Positions 33,223 to 42,874 of a DNA stretch of 64,000 nucleotides are shown here, piece after piece. The notes beneath the pieces were generated by a model that ran no database searches, was not told the origin of the DNA, and was given only the letters and a program-made list of their open reading frames with translations. Source of the stretch: Aureisphaera sp963669405. GTDB lineage: Bacteria > Bacteroidota > Bacteroidia > Flavobacteriales > Flavobacteriaceae. The stretch is from assembly GCA_963669405.2 (NCBI GenBank), contig CAXXHF010000002.1, positions 1,674,001 to 1,738,000 on the forward strand. The letters are read 5' to 3'. Position numbers and translations under genes: made by a program. Position 1 is the first letter of the stretch, and each line of letters starts with the position of its first letter.

Positions 33223-35613
33223 ATGATATTCGCACATTTCAAAATAGGATTCAGAAATATAATTAAGAACAAAGCATTCTTTTTATTGAATGCCGGAGGT
33301 TTAACCATTGGTTTAACAGCTGTTTTACTTATTAGTCTTTGGGTGCATAGTGAACTCAGTTATAATTCGTCTTTGACGCATTACGATGATATTGCTGCTG
33401 TGATGCAAAATCAAAATCGAGGAGATGAGATCAGAACATATACGGGTCAACCCATGCAAATGGCACCTGTGCTTCGAGAAGAATATGGCAATCACTTTAA
33501 GCATGTGGCTACAAGTGCCAGACCAAGACAATACAACTTCAACTATAACAATGAAATGCTGCTGGTGGAAGGACGATTTGCTGAACCTGATCTGGCAAAT
33601 ATTCTGGATCTAAAAATTCTTGCAGGCAGTAAGGACGCTCTAAAAGATATCTCTTCCGCTTTAATATCAGAAAGTACAGCTAAAAACATTTTTGGAGTAG
33701 AAGATCCCATGGGAAAAGCAATTACAATCAACAACAAAATGGAGGTTAAAATTGCAGGTATTTATGAAGACTTACCCAATAACTCAAGCTTTGCTGATTT
33801 AAACTTTATTGCGCCATTTGAATTGCTTAAAAAAACCTACAATTATGAAAGTAGATTAAGTTGGGGAAACTATTGGTTTCAGGTGTATGTGCAATTGAAT
33901 GATAAAAATGGGATTGCAAATGCAGCCACAGCAATTAAGGATGTATTTCTGGAAAAATATGTCGAGCGAACTAATGATAGAAATTATCAAGTCTTTCTAT
34001 ATCCTATGTCCAAATGGCATTTACACTCAGATTTTGAGAATGGTGTGAGTGTTGGCGGAAGAATATCATACGTCAAAACATTTAGTATGATAGGTCTTTT
34101 TATTTTGCTTTTAGCGTGTATCAATTTCATGAATCTAAGTACCGCACATGCTCTAAAACGAGGAAAGGAAGTTGGCGTAAGAAAAACATTGGGCTCGTCT
34201 AAAAAGCAGCTGATCTTTCAATTCTTTACAGAATCATTTTTAATCATACTATTCGCATTCGGTATTGCCATTATATTGACTAGGTTATTATTACCATCAT
34301 TCAATACCTTAACATTAAAAGAGGTAACAATCCCTTTTACAACACCTGTATTCTGGTTCATTTGTCTTCTATTGATAGGAATTACAGCTGTTTTAAGTAG
34401 CCTGTATCCTTCTTTTTACCTGTCTGCATTTAAACCCGTAAAGGTTCTAAAAGGATTGAGTAGTAATAACAAAACAGCAGTAAACCTCAGAAAGGGGCTT
34501 ATTGTGCTTCAGTTTGCTATCTCAAGTATTCTCATTATCGGAACCATTACCATTGTTGGTCAAATCAATCACGCCAAGAACAGACCCCTTGGGTTTGATA
34601 AAGATTTATTGGTTAGCGTTCCTATTCGCACGGATAAAGTATTGCAAAGTTTTGACGCTATTAAAAATGAACTATTAAAATCAAAATATATAGATCAGGT
34701 CACAGCTTCAGATGTGAAAATCACTAGTACATACACTACCAATGGAGGAAGTTTTGACTGGAAAAATAAAGACCCGAATATAGAAGCCGAATTTTATACG
34801 ATTCGCGCGACCGAAGGTTTCGGGAAAATGATCGACTGGAATATTCTGGAAGGAAGGGATTTTTCTTCCAAATTCCCCAGCGATACATTGGCTTTTCTTG
34901 TGAATGAAACAGCCGTGAAATATATGGGTCTGGAAAATCCTGTAGGAGAATTTATAAGTTGGGGTGATAAAAAGTATAAAGTTATTGGTGTGGTTGAAGA
35001 TATGGTCACGCGATCACCTTTTGATCCAGATGTACCTTCGTTATATATACTGCACAAGGGACGTTTTTTAAGTTGGGTAAACATAAAAATTGCTTCAGGT
35101 AATACCAATGTCATTGAAGGTGCATTAGACAAAATGAAAGATGTATTTCAAAAGTATAATCCTGAAAATCTATTCACATATACTTTTATTGACGAAGAAT
35201 ACGAACGTAAGTTTAATGCTGAACAACGCATTGCCAAATTAGTAGCCATATTTGCTCTTGTAGCAATATTCATTAGTTGTTTAGGCGTATTAGGTTTATC
35301 CACGTACATGGCAATTCAGCGAAAAAAGGAAATCGGTATACGCAAAGTGCTTGGAGCCTCCATACAAGCAATATGGCAATTATTGTCGAAGCAATTTATT
35401 GTATTGGTACTTATCTCACTAATCATTGCCATTCCTTTAGGTTACTTCTTCTCATCGCAATGGTTGCAAGAATATAGTTATCGTATGAATATGGACATTT
35501 GGATTTTCATTAGTGCAGGAGCCATTGTTCTGGGTATTTCGCTAATTACTGTAAGTTTCCAGGCCATTAAAGCTGCCATAGCCAATCCTGTGAATAGTTT
35601 AAGAACGGAGTAA
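33223..35613 (+). CDS. Double-length FtsX/MacB-type ABC permease 4
   Basis: The 796-residue permease has an N-terminus somewhat different from the others (MIFAHFKIGFRNIIKNKAFF) and coupling motifs KEVGVRKTLGSSKKQ and KKEIGIRKVLGASIQA. The second motif has RKK where the other three have RTK. It is the last permease before ATPase 2. Confidence 0.92.
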   Translation: MIFAHFKIGFRNIIKNKAFFLLNAGGLTIGLTAVLLISLWVHSELSYNSSLTHYDDIAAVMQNQNRGDEIRTYTGQPMQMAPVLREEYGNHFKHVATSARPRQYNFNYNNEMLLVEGRFAEPDLANILDLKILAGSKDALKDISSALISESTAKNIFGVEDPMGKAITINNKMEVKIAGIYEDLPNNSSFADLNFIAPFELLKKTYNYESRLSWGNYWFQVYVQLNDKNGIANAATAIKDVFLEKYVERTNDRNYQVFLYPMSKWHLHSDFENGVSVGGRISYVKTFSMIGLFILLLACINFMNLSTAHALKRGKEVGVRKTLGSSKKQLIFQFFTESFLIILFAFGIAIILTRLLLPSFNTLTLKEVTIPFTTPVFWFICLLLIGITAVLSSLYPSFYLSAFKPVKVLKGLSSNNKTAVNLRKGLIVLQFAISSILIIGTITIVGQINHAKNRPLGFDKDLLVSVPIRTDKVLQSFDAIKNELLKSKYIDQVTASDVKITSTYTTNGGSFDWKNKDPNIEAEFYTIRATEGFGKMIDWNILEGRDFSSKFPSDTLAFLVNETAVKYMGLENPVGEFISWGDKKYKVIGVVEDMVTRSPFDPDVPSLYILHKGRFLSWVNIKIASGNTNVIEGALDKMKDVFQKYNPENLFTYTFIDEEYERKFNAEQRIAKLVAIFALVAIFISCLGVLGLSTYMAIQRKKEIGIRKVLGASIQAIWQLLSKQFIVLVLISLIIAIPLGYFFSSQWLQEYSYRMNMDIWIFISAGAIVLGISLITVSFQAIKAAIANPVNSLRTE

Positions 35614-35648
35614 TTCTGTATTCATTAATCAAAAAACAAAAAGTCAAA

Positions 35649-36326
35649 ATGGCAAATACAATATTGAGTTTACATGAAGCTTCCAGAACAGTAAATTCAG
35701 GAAACAATAAAGTAACTATACTCGATGATATCAACCTACAAGTTAAAGAAGGTGAATTCATCTCATTGATGGGGCCTTCAGGTTCTGGGAAATCTACACT
35801 CCTCAATTGCATTGGTATGCTGGATGCTTTTACAGATGGTGTATATACCTTTTTAGGGCAATCGGTTCATCGCATGAAAGAAAAAGATCGATCTAAATTG
35901 TATAAAGAGTATATAGGTTTTGTTTTTCAAGCCTATCATCTCATTGATGAATTAAAAGTATATGAGAATATTGAAACACCTTTACTCTACAAAGGTGTGA
36001 AGTCTTCTGAACGTAAAGCCATGGTTGCTGACATGCTGGACAGATTCAGTATAGTTGGTAAAAAAGACCTATTTCCACAACAGTTGAGTGGAGGTCAACA
36101 ACAACTTGTTGGAATAATGAGAGCACTCATTGGTAAACCAAAATTAATTTTAGCCGATGAACCAACAGGTAACCTAAACTCAAAACAAAGCACAGAAATC
36201 ATGGAACTCTTCGCTGAACTAAATAAAGAAGGTGTCACCATCATACAAGCCACACATTCTGAAAACAATGCTGCGTATGGCTCAAGAATAATAAATCTAC
36301 TCGACGGGAAAATAGTCTCTCAATAA
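35649..36326 (+). CDS. MacB/LolD-type ABC ATPase 2 with altered signature and D-loop
   Basis: The 225-residue ATPase has intact Walker A (GPSGSGKST, 42-50) and Walker B (LILADEP, 166-172). The signature reads LSGGQQQL with Leu153 where Arg is usual, followed by VGIMRAL instead of VAVARA, and the D-loop is NLNS (175-178) instead of NLDS. The switch region is ATHSENN instead of VTHSEHD. Such changes suggest reduced or asymmetric ATP hydrolysis, perhaps as a heterodimer with ATPase 1. Inferred from comparison by eye. Confidence 0.9.
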   Translation: MANTILSLHEASRTVNSGNNKVTILDDINLQVKEGEFISLMGPSGSGKSTLLNCIGMLDAFTDGVYTFLGQSVHRMKEKDRSKLYKEYIGFVFQAYHLIDELKVYENIETPLLYKGVKSSERKAMVADMLDRFSIVGKKDLFPQQLSGGQQQLVGIMRALIGKPKLILADEPTGNLNSKQSTEIMELFAELNKEGVTIIQATHSENNAAYGSRIINLLDGKIVSQ

Positions 36327-36337
36327 GTAAAGAAATT

Positions 36338-37762
36338 ATGAATCATAAAATCATCATTTTCAGACTCATTGTACTGATGAGTACGGTCAGCTATGCCCAA
36401 GAAATCAATGAAAAAAAGTACTCTTTAGATGAGTGTATTTCAATAGCACTTCAAAATAATCTTGATTTAAAATCAGCGAATTTACGTGCTAATTCAGCCA
36501 AAATTAATCATCAGCAGGCAAAGGCAAATCTCTTGCCCAGCGTAAACGGAAATTTTAATTTAGGTGTTAATGACGGGCGAAGTATAAATCCTTTCACTAA
36601 CGACTTCATCACGCAAGAGTTGACATTTTCGAATATGGGTTTGAACTTAAACATGACCGTATTTAATGGATTCAGACTCTTGAGCGCAGCGAAACAAAAC
36701 AGATTAAACCGACAAGCTTCAGAGCTAGAGATTGAAGCTGCTAAACAAGATCTTGTTTTAAATGTTACCCTTGCTTATTTGCGAGTATTAAATAGTAGCG
36801 CCATTCTTAACCTGAATAAACGACGTCTAGAAGCAACGAATAAGCAATTAAAAATTCAAGAAGACTTTTTTAAAAATGAATCAGGAAATCCAGCAGATTA
36901 TGCAGATATATTAGGTCAAATTGCAAATGATAAAACGAATATTCTAACTTCAGAATCTTCTTTAAATAATGCTAAACTCAATTTAATTAGACTACTAAAT
37001 CTGTCAGAGGAAGTAGTGGTTGATCCAGAAGAAATTATATTAGATTTCGAAAAATATAATCTTACCGCAGAGGAAGTATATCAAGAAGCACTGCAACATT
37101 TGGCAACATTTAAGGCAACTGAATTAAGAATTGAAGCTGCCAAAAAAGGAGTAAGCGTTGCAAAGGCGCAATTTACTCCAGAAGTATCATTTTTTGCAGG
37201 TTTGAATACCAATTATTCCAGTGCTGCCGAAACCTTTAATGCTACAGGAACCAGCATTGTAGAAACAGGTGACTTTGTAACTGTTAACGGCGATGACCTC
37301 TCCGTTTTTACTGAAAGAACTTCTTTTGAATCGCAAAACATTAGCTATACAGATCAATTAGATAACAATCTAAATACTGTGATTGGATTGGCAGTAAATA
37401 TTCCGTTAATAAACGGTTTTAGTGCAAAAAACAATGTAGCTCTCGAAAAAATTAGAGTAGAAGAATCTCTCGTTCAATTGGAGCAAACAACGCTAGAAAT
37501 TAAGAACACTATAGCTCAGGTTCACTTTGATATGGAGGCTGCTTTCGATCGTTGCCAAAGTCTTGAAAATCAAGTAATTGCTTATCAAGAATCGTATCGT
37601 ATTAATGAAATCAGGTTCAATAATGGCGTTACTAATTTTTTAAATTATATCACCAGTAAAAATAATCTGGATAATGCAAAAATCAATCTTACAAATGCCA
37701 AATTCGACTACTGGCTACGAGTTAAAATATTAGATTATTACAGAGGAGAGAACATCTTCTAG
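36338..37762 (+). CDS. TolC-family outer-membrane efflux protein
   Basis: The 474-residue protein has a signal peptide (IIIFRLIVLMSTVSYAQ) and two repeated helical-hairpin/beta units typical of TolC (LDECISIALQNNLDLKSANLR at the start of the first, YQEALQHLATFKATELRIEAA in the second). A long loop (about 285-340) differs from E. coli TolC. It should form the outer-membrane channel of the complex, with the HlyD adaptor and permeases encoded upstream. It starts 11 bp after ATPase 2 and ends the cluster. Confidence 0.93.
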   Translation: MNHKIIIFRLIVLMSTVSYAQEINEKKYSLDECISIALQNNLDLKSANLRANSAKINHQQAKANLLPSVNGNFNLGVNDGRSINPFTNDFITQELTFSNMGLNLNMTVFNGFRLLSAAKQNRLNRQASELEIEAAKQDLVLNVTLAYLRVLNSSAILNLNKRRLEATNKQLKIQEDFFKNESGNPADYADILGQIANDKTNILTSESSLNNAKLNLIRLLNLSEEVVVDPEEIILDFEKYNLTAEEVYQEALQHLATFKATELRIEAAKKGVSVAKAQFTPEVSFFAGLNTNYSSAAETFNATGTSIVETGDFVTVNGDDLSVFTERTSFESQNISYTDQLDNNLNTVIGLAVNIPLINGFSAKNNVALEKIRVEESLVQLEQTTLEIKNTIAQVHFDMEAAFDRCQSLENQVIAYQESYRINEIRFNNGVTNFLNYITSKNNLDNAKINLTNAKFDYWLRVKILDYYRGENIF

Positions 37763-37844
37763 AATTTAGTTCGACAAACACGTCTATCAAGAACCATCTG
37801 CAAATTATCGAGAGGGAAACAAGCAGCAACAAACCATTCACGAA

Positions 37845-37894
37845 GTGAGAGGCTTTTTCGTTAGAAAAACTTAGAAGAGAAGTTTACCTCTCAC
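37845..37894 (+). repeat. Structured intergenic segment after tolC
   Basis: GTGAGAGG at 37845-37852 and CCTCTCAC at 37887-37894 are exact complements. Inside lies TTTTTC-gtta-GAAAAA, able to form a nested hairpin. A short TCAC-GAA-GTGA hairpin with a T5 run precedes it and could be a weak terminator of the export cluster. The 226-bp gap otherwise holds no gene. Confidence 0.4.
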
Positions 37895-37988
37895 ATCTTG
37901 CTGTAAAACTAGGATTAAGTAATCAGAATGTAAGTATTTCTTCTATTGCGGTCGTTTTTTGTTAAATTGCTTACTTAATCACTCTATT

Positions 37989-38465
37989 ATGAAAAAAGCG
38001 GTTGGTATTTTAATCTTGGTGTTACCATTAATGGTGAATTCGCAAAATTCTGAATACAATGTAACTTCTTACCTAGAGGAAGGTATAAAGGCTCCCAACA
38101 CGCATTACTTAGGAGAGGCTTGGTTAAATGCGTTAATTCATGATGATAACGAATTAGGCTATAACATTACAAAAGCCACCTTTAAAGCCAATTCAACATT
38201 AGATTGGCACAAACACGCGTCAGCACAAGTACTAATATATGTTGAAGGGGAAGGCTATTATCAGGAGCGAGGAGAAGAGCCTATAATCCTGAAAGCCGGA
38301 GATGTGATTAAATGTGAAAAGGACACCGAACATTGGCACTCTTCTACCAAGGATAGCAATGTAACCTATTTAGCATTGTATGGCGGTGATCAACCTACAA
38401 TTTGGACCGAGGTTCTTACTCAAGAATATTATGATAGTGTAGCTGAAAAGCTGAAAAGAAATTGA
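37989..38465 (+). CDS. Secreted cupin-domain protein
   Basis: The 158-residue protein has a signal peptide (KKAVGILILVLPLMVNSQ) and a cupin core. Motif 1 is DWHKHASAQVLIYVEGEGYY; motif 2 is KAGDVIKCEKDTEHWHSS, with probable metal ligands His and His. Similar proteins are quercetinase-like or carboxymuconolactone decarboxylase-linked cupins; the reaction is unknown. ATG at 37989 is chosen to place the signal peptide at the N-terminus. It stands alone. Confidence 0.82.
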   Translation: MKKAVGILILVLPLMVNSQNSEYNVTSYLEEGIKAPNTHYLGEAWLNALIHDDNELGYNITKATFKANSTLDWHKHASAQVLIYVEGEGYYQERGEEPIILKAGDVIKCEKDTEHWHSSTKDSNVTYLALYGGDQPTIWTEVLTQEYYDSVAEKLKRN

Positions 38466-38727
38466 TTGAAAAACTAGAAATCAACATTCTATAATGAACA
38501 AATAGAAGAGGCTTACTCATATCCCGTCTTTCGGCTGGATTTTTTTGTACACGATTTAACTTCTCTCAAAGCACGTACCTAACTCTTCTCTTTGGACAAT
38601 CCTTACTCCAGATCTAGAGGTTTGTCCCTTTTCACTACCTTAGTTTTTTATATATGTAAAATTATCTAACCCCATTCTATCCAATAGGGTACGCATATAG
38701 AAGAAATAATCAACCCATAAAAACATT

Positions 38728-40224
38728 ATGCTCACAAAACTCATCGTTCTCGGAATCTATGTTGCTATCCTATTTCTAATTGGTATTCTGGCATCCCGTC
38801 GGATTAAAAGCATGAGTGATTTTTATGTGGGAGGAAAGAATATGGGCTTTTGGGCGGTGGCCTTTTCTGCGCGTGCCACGGGAGAGTCAGGTTGGCTGCT
38901 CATTGGGTTGACCGGCATGGGAGCCTTGGCCGGGTTTTCGGGATACTGGGTCGTTCTAGGGGAAGTATTAGGTGTTTTTGTCTCCTGGTTTTTTATGGCT
39001 AAACGGTTCAAACGAAGATCTGACACCTACAAGTCGATCACGATTCCTGATTACCTACAAAGCCATTTTAAGTCTACTACACATACCTTAAGAATACTGG
39101 CGGCATCTGTGCTGTCCATTTTTGTTATCATTTATGTGAGTTCGCAAATTGATGCTACAGGAATTGCTTTTGAGTCCCTTCTGGACATCAATTATTATAC
39201 AGGGGCACTTATCGGGTTTTTTATTGTTCTTATTTATATCTTTTTTGGTGGATTTGTTGCAGCCGTCTGGTCCGATTTATTTCAGGGACTCCTCATGTTC
39301 TTTGGTCTGGTGCTGCTTCCTATTGTGGTTTGGTTTTCTATGGATCATGGACAATCTATCACTGCTGGCTTACAAGCCATTGATCCTGCTTTAACAGATA
39401 TTTGGGGCGGAAACGATGATGGTTGGATGAATCTATTCACCATCCTGGGATTCTCTATGATCGGACTTGGATTCTTAGGATCGCCACAGGTTTATGTTCG
39501 TTTTATGTCTATAAAAAACGAAAATGAAATCAATAAAGGAAGATGGGTTGCCATTATATTTACATTGCTTACAGATGCTGCTGCAGTAACCATTGGAATA
39601 CTTGCCAGAGTACTTTTCACGGAAAGCGGACAAGATCCTGAAGCCATTTTTGGTATTGGTGCGACAGATGTATTGAGCGTCATGACAGAAAATTTTCTTC
39701 CTTTCATCCTTGTTGCCATATACATTGCTATTGTGCTTTCTGCAATTATGTCTACTATTGACTCTTTACTTGTTATTGCGTCCAGTGCCATTACGCGGGA
39801 TTTTTATCAGAAAATATTGCGTCCAGAACTAAAAGACCAGGATCTTACCAAAATATCACGGATCGTTACCATTATTATGGCCGCTATCGCCCTTATCATC
39901 GCAATTACAATTGCAGTGGTTTCTCCTGAGAGGCAGGTATTTTGGGTCATTATCTTTGGTTGGTCTGGAATTGCAGCTACCTTCTGCCCAGTTATTATTT
40001 TAACGCTCTTTTGGAAGGGCTTTTCTGAAAAAGGAGCCATTGCATCCATGATCTCTGGTTTTTTATCTGTGATCCTCTTTAAATTTGTTTTTCAAAACAT
40101 GGAGATCGTTGGTGACTATTTTGTGGCTCTTGATGTGCTTGCTCCTTCCTTCCTGATTGCCATGATTTTTGGATGGATTTTTTCAAAAGCATATCCGCCC
40201 AAACTTCAGGAAAAAGAAAATTAG
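38728..40224 (+). CDS. Sodium/solute symporter (PutP-like SSS family)
   Basis: The 498-residue inner-membrane protein has about 13 helices and the SSS signatures DFYVGGKNMGFWAVAFSARATGESGWLLIG and GFLGSPQVYVRF (the latter resembles the proline-transporter motif), cited here in pieces of 20 or fewer. It imports an organic solute with Na+, with proline as the closest guess. The 262 bp before it hold no gene; ATCC...GGAT followed by T7 near 38540 is an imperfect hairpin of no clear function. Confidence 0.88.
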   Translation: MLTKLIVLGIYVAILFLIGILASRRIKSMSDFYVGGKNMGFWAVAFSARATGESGWLLIGLTGMGALAGFSGYWVVLGEVLGVFVSWFFMAKRFKRRSDTYKSITIPDYLQSHFKSTTHTLRILAASVLSIFVIIYVSSQIDATGIAFESLLDINYYTGALIGFFIVLIYIFFGGFVAAVWSDLFQGLLMFFGLVLLPIVVWFSMDHGQSITAGLQAIDPALTDIWGGNDDGWMNLFTILGFSMIGLGFLGSPQVYVRFMSIKNENEINKGRWVAIIFTLLTDAAAVTIGILARVLFTESGQDPEAIFGIGATDVLSVMTENFLPFILVAIYIAIVLSAIMSTIDSLLVIASSAITRDFYQKILRPELKDQDLTKISRIVTIIMAAIALIIAITIAVVSPERQVFWVIIFGWSGIAATFCPVIILTLFWKGFSEKGAIASMISGFLSVILFKFVFQNMEIVGDYFVALDVLAPSFLIAMIFGWIFSKAYPPKLQEKEN

Positions 40225-40315
40225 TTCGATTCTAGGAGGAGGTTTTAGTGGACGCTGTTTCCTTATAAATCAATATTTCCTTATTTTGTAGCAATTAGAA
40301 CCCTACTATTTGCCA

Positions 40316-41185
40316 ATGAACTGGAATTGGTTACAAACCGCCTATCCTTTCGAGAATACCTTTCTTGAAAAAAGAAACACCATCCTTACTATATCTCTAT
40401 TTGCCAGTTTGGTTGTCATATTACTACAGCCTTATGGATTTACCCCAATGGACCGTATTTATCATTTTATGGCGTTTATGGCAATCTCCATAATTACTTT
40501 TACAATTAATTACTTTGGACTTCCTTACTTTTTTCCATCCTTCTTCGAAGAGAGTCGTTGGTCGATTACAAAAGCATTTCTGTTTTTAACCTATAATTTT
40601 TTGCTGATTGGATTGTGGAATCACGTCATTAATGCTCTAATTGTAAACAATGACATTGAAGCGCTAGTTTCGGGAAACGAACTTATTAACTGGTTATTGA
40701 AGAACCTAGCCATTGGTATTGTTTCTGCCGGTTTTCTAATCTTATTCAGATATAATGTATTGGCAAGGAAGTATCTTCAAATTTCACAAGAACTGAATGA
40801 GCAATTTCAAAAGCAACTCAAGTTTCAAGAGACTAATAACAATGATCCCGTTGTTCTTACCTTGGAAAAGAAAGAATTCATCTTTAATAAAAATGAAATA
40901 CTATTTATAAGCGCAGAGGGTAATTATGTGGCCATACATTGTACAAAAGGTCAAACGGTGAGCAAAAAATTGTTCAGAAATACCATTTCGCAAATGGAAT
41001 CAATGCTGCAAGACCATTCACAATTTTTTAGGTGCCATAGGTCATATTTGGTAAACCTGAATACTATAAAAACCACCCAAGGAAATTCGCAAGGGTTATT
41101 TATTAAAATGGATAATGGAACTGTAAAAATTCCTGTAGCACGATCAAAAGTGAAATTGTTAAAGGCTAGCTTAGATCTTTTATAA
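40316..41185 (+). CDS. Membrane-bound LytTR transcriptional regulator
   Basis: The 289-residue protein has four predicted membrane helices (about 25-45, 55-75, 88-110, 130-150) and a C-terminal LytTR DNA-binding domain (about 185-289: EILFISAEGNYVAIHC, FFRCHRSYLVNLNTI). Such proteins sense a membrane signal and act directly on DNA, without a receiver domain. ATG at 40316 is preferred to TTG at 40310. Target genes are unknown; the MORN-SurE gene downstream is the nearest candidate. Confidence 0.9.
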   Translation: MNWNWLQTAYPFENTFLEKRNTILTISLFASLVVILLQPYGFTPMDRIYHFMAFMAISIITFTINYFGLPYFFPSFFEESRWSITKAFLFLTYNFLLIGLWNHVINALIVNNDIEALVSGNELINWLLKNLAIGIVSAGFLILFRYNVLARKYLQISQELNEQFQKQLKFQETNNNDPVVLTLEKKEFIFNKNEILFISAEGNYVAIHCTKGQTVSKKLFRNTISQMESMLQDHSQFFRCHRSYLVNLNTIKTTQGNSQGLFIKMDNGTVKIPVARSKVKLLKASLDLL

Positions 41186-41286
41186 TTAGAGGTATTCCAT
41201 TCATCACATTTTACTGCAATTCATCACAAGATCCTGTTATGGAAAGCAATGGCAACTATATTTGGACAACTTAAAAATTCGGTCCT

Positions 41287-42741
41287 ATGAAAAACTCTAT
41301 TAAAAAAGCAGGTGCCTTAGGCATCGTTCTATTTCAATTAATTCCTATAGCAATCATTGTATTCTCCATTTATAGTTTTAAAAAATCTTCTGGATCCCCT
41401 GGTTGGATTTCCCAACCAGAAACGGATTGTAAATTTTATACCTATGACCATTCAAAAAATCGAAGTTTTCATTGGTCAGGTTCCTGTGAAAACGGGTATG
41501 TACACGGAGAAGGAGAATTAACTGTATTTTGGAATAATCGCGAATACTATACCTACAAAGGCACAATTGCCGAAGGTAAATTTAACGGTCATGGAAAATG
41601 GATAATGGCATCAGATGGAGACACCTATGAAGGGGCGTTTAAAAATGGGCTACCTCATGGAAATGGACGCTACTACAATGACGACGGAGACCATTATGTA
41701 GGCGAATATAGAAACGGGTTGCGTTCTGGAATTGGAACCTTTTGGTATGAACCCGATAACCCTATCTTTAAGTATGTGGGTGCATGGGAAAATGGTGAGA
41801 AAAATGGCTATGGTACTTTGGTGTATAGAAATGGTAAGGAAATCTCAGGTGTATTTGAGGATGGCGAATTAAAGGAAGAAGTCTTTTTCAATATTGAAAA
41901 CAACAGCCAAAACAAAAAGAACATCCTCATTACGAATGACGATGGGGTTGAAGATATGGATCGTCTTATCTGCCTCGCCGAGTCATTAAGTCCCTTTGCA
42001 AATAAAATTGTCATCGCGGTTAGTTTACAAAACCGAAGTGGTACATCTAATATGATGCAAACCACAAAGACGGGACAGGTAAAAACCAAGCAACTTTCGT
42101 TAGACGTATCAGAAAATATTGAAATCTATGAGGTAGTGGGATATCCCGCAGATTGTGTTTTATTTGGTGCCTTGGGTATCTTTTATAATATGGATATGAA
42201 ATTAGACTTAGTCATATCTGGAATTAATGGTGGAGCAAATGAAGGAGCTGCTTGGTTTGGATCTGGGACCGTTGGGGCAGCAAGGACTGCTGCACTCATG
42301 CAAATTCCCACAATTGCCGTATCAGGAATTAATGAAGACGAGCCCAATATCGAGAATAGAAACAAAATATGTGATTGGGTCGCTACACTTGCAACCTCAT
42401 CTTTAATAGAGGATATGGAGTCTTTCGAATACCTTACGGTTAGTATTCCTAAAGATCTTGGAAGTATAAAGGGAGTTAAGGTTGTGGAACGCGCCATTAC
42501 TTTTGATAAACCCCCATTTCTGTTAGAAATTGAAAAGGATTCCTCTACAAACGTAGATGAGTACCAAACGTGGAACCTAAAACCCAATAACCCGACCAAA
42601 GCCTACAACATGCCTGCTAATAATGATGTGTTTTACTACTATCAAGGTTATATTGTAGTTATTCCTATGAGCATAAATGAAAACAGACCAAATAGAATGG
42701 CAAACTATAAGCCACTCGAATCTAATGTTTCGCCTTTTTAA
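41287..42741 (+). CDS. Membrane-anchored MORN-repeat/SurE nucleotidase fusion
   Basis: The 484-residue protein has three parts: an N-terminal helix (11-30), MORN-type repeats at about 68-195 (YVHGEGELTVFW, YEGAFKNGLPHGNGRYY, YVGEYRNGLRSGIGTFW, YVGAWENGEKNGYGTLVY), and a SurE 5'/3'-nucleotidase domain at about 212-484. In SurE, metal ligands Asp218-Asp219 (ITNDDGV), SLQNRSGTS and SGINGGANEG are intact. SurE is normally a free cytosolic enzyme, so a MORN-linked form placed outside the membrane by its anchor is unusual. Substrate unknown. Confidence 0.9.
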   Translation: MKNSIKKAGALGIVLFQLIPIAIIVFSIYSFKKSSGSPGWISQPETDCKFYTYDHSKNRSFHWSGSCENGYVHGEGELTVFWNNREYYTYKGTIAEGKFNGHGKWIMASDGDTYEGAFKNGLPHGNGRYYNDDGDHYVGEYRNGLRSGIGTFWYEPDNPIFKYVGAWENGEKNGYGTLVYRNGKEISGVFEDGELKEEVFFNIENNSQNKKNILITNDDGVEDMDRLICLAESLSPFANKIVIAVSLQNRSGTSNMMQTTKTGQVKTKQLSLDVSENIEIYEVVGYPADCVLFGALGIFYNMDMKLDLVISGINGGANEGAAWFGSGTVGAARTAALMQIPTIAVSGINEDEPNIENRNKICDWVATLATSSLIEDMESFEYLTVSIPKDLGSIKGVKVVERAITFDKPPFLLEIEKDSSTNVDEYQTWNLKPNNPTKAYNMPANNDVFYYYQGYIVVIPMSINENRPNRMANYKPLESNVSPF

Positions 42742-42830
42742 AACGATTTAAAAGTTGGAGCATACATACTCAATCCCAATCAATTGACATTGTTCTGGTG
42801 TGCGAAGAATTGAGAAAAGAAAAAAACTAA

Positions 42831-42863
42831 AGAAAAGCGAACAGGTTTTTTGTTCGCTTTTCT
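42831..42863 (+). terminator. Bidirectional terminator between MORN-SurE and Cys-rich gene
   Basis: A perfect 12-bp stem (AGAAAAGCGAAC/GTTCGCTTTTCT) with a 9-base loop lies between convergent genes. The stem is AT-rich at its ends. It can serve the minus-strand gene, which ends 12 bp away, and the plus-strand one. Confidence 0.7.
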
Positions 42864-42874
42864 CAATTAAATAG

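Noticed and set aside
38530..38553. ATCC...GGAT followed by T7 as a terminator of the cupin gene
   Set aside because: Only four contiguous base pairs; the stem is too weak to call.
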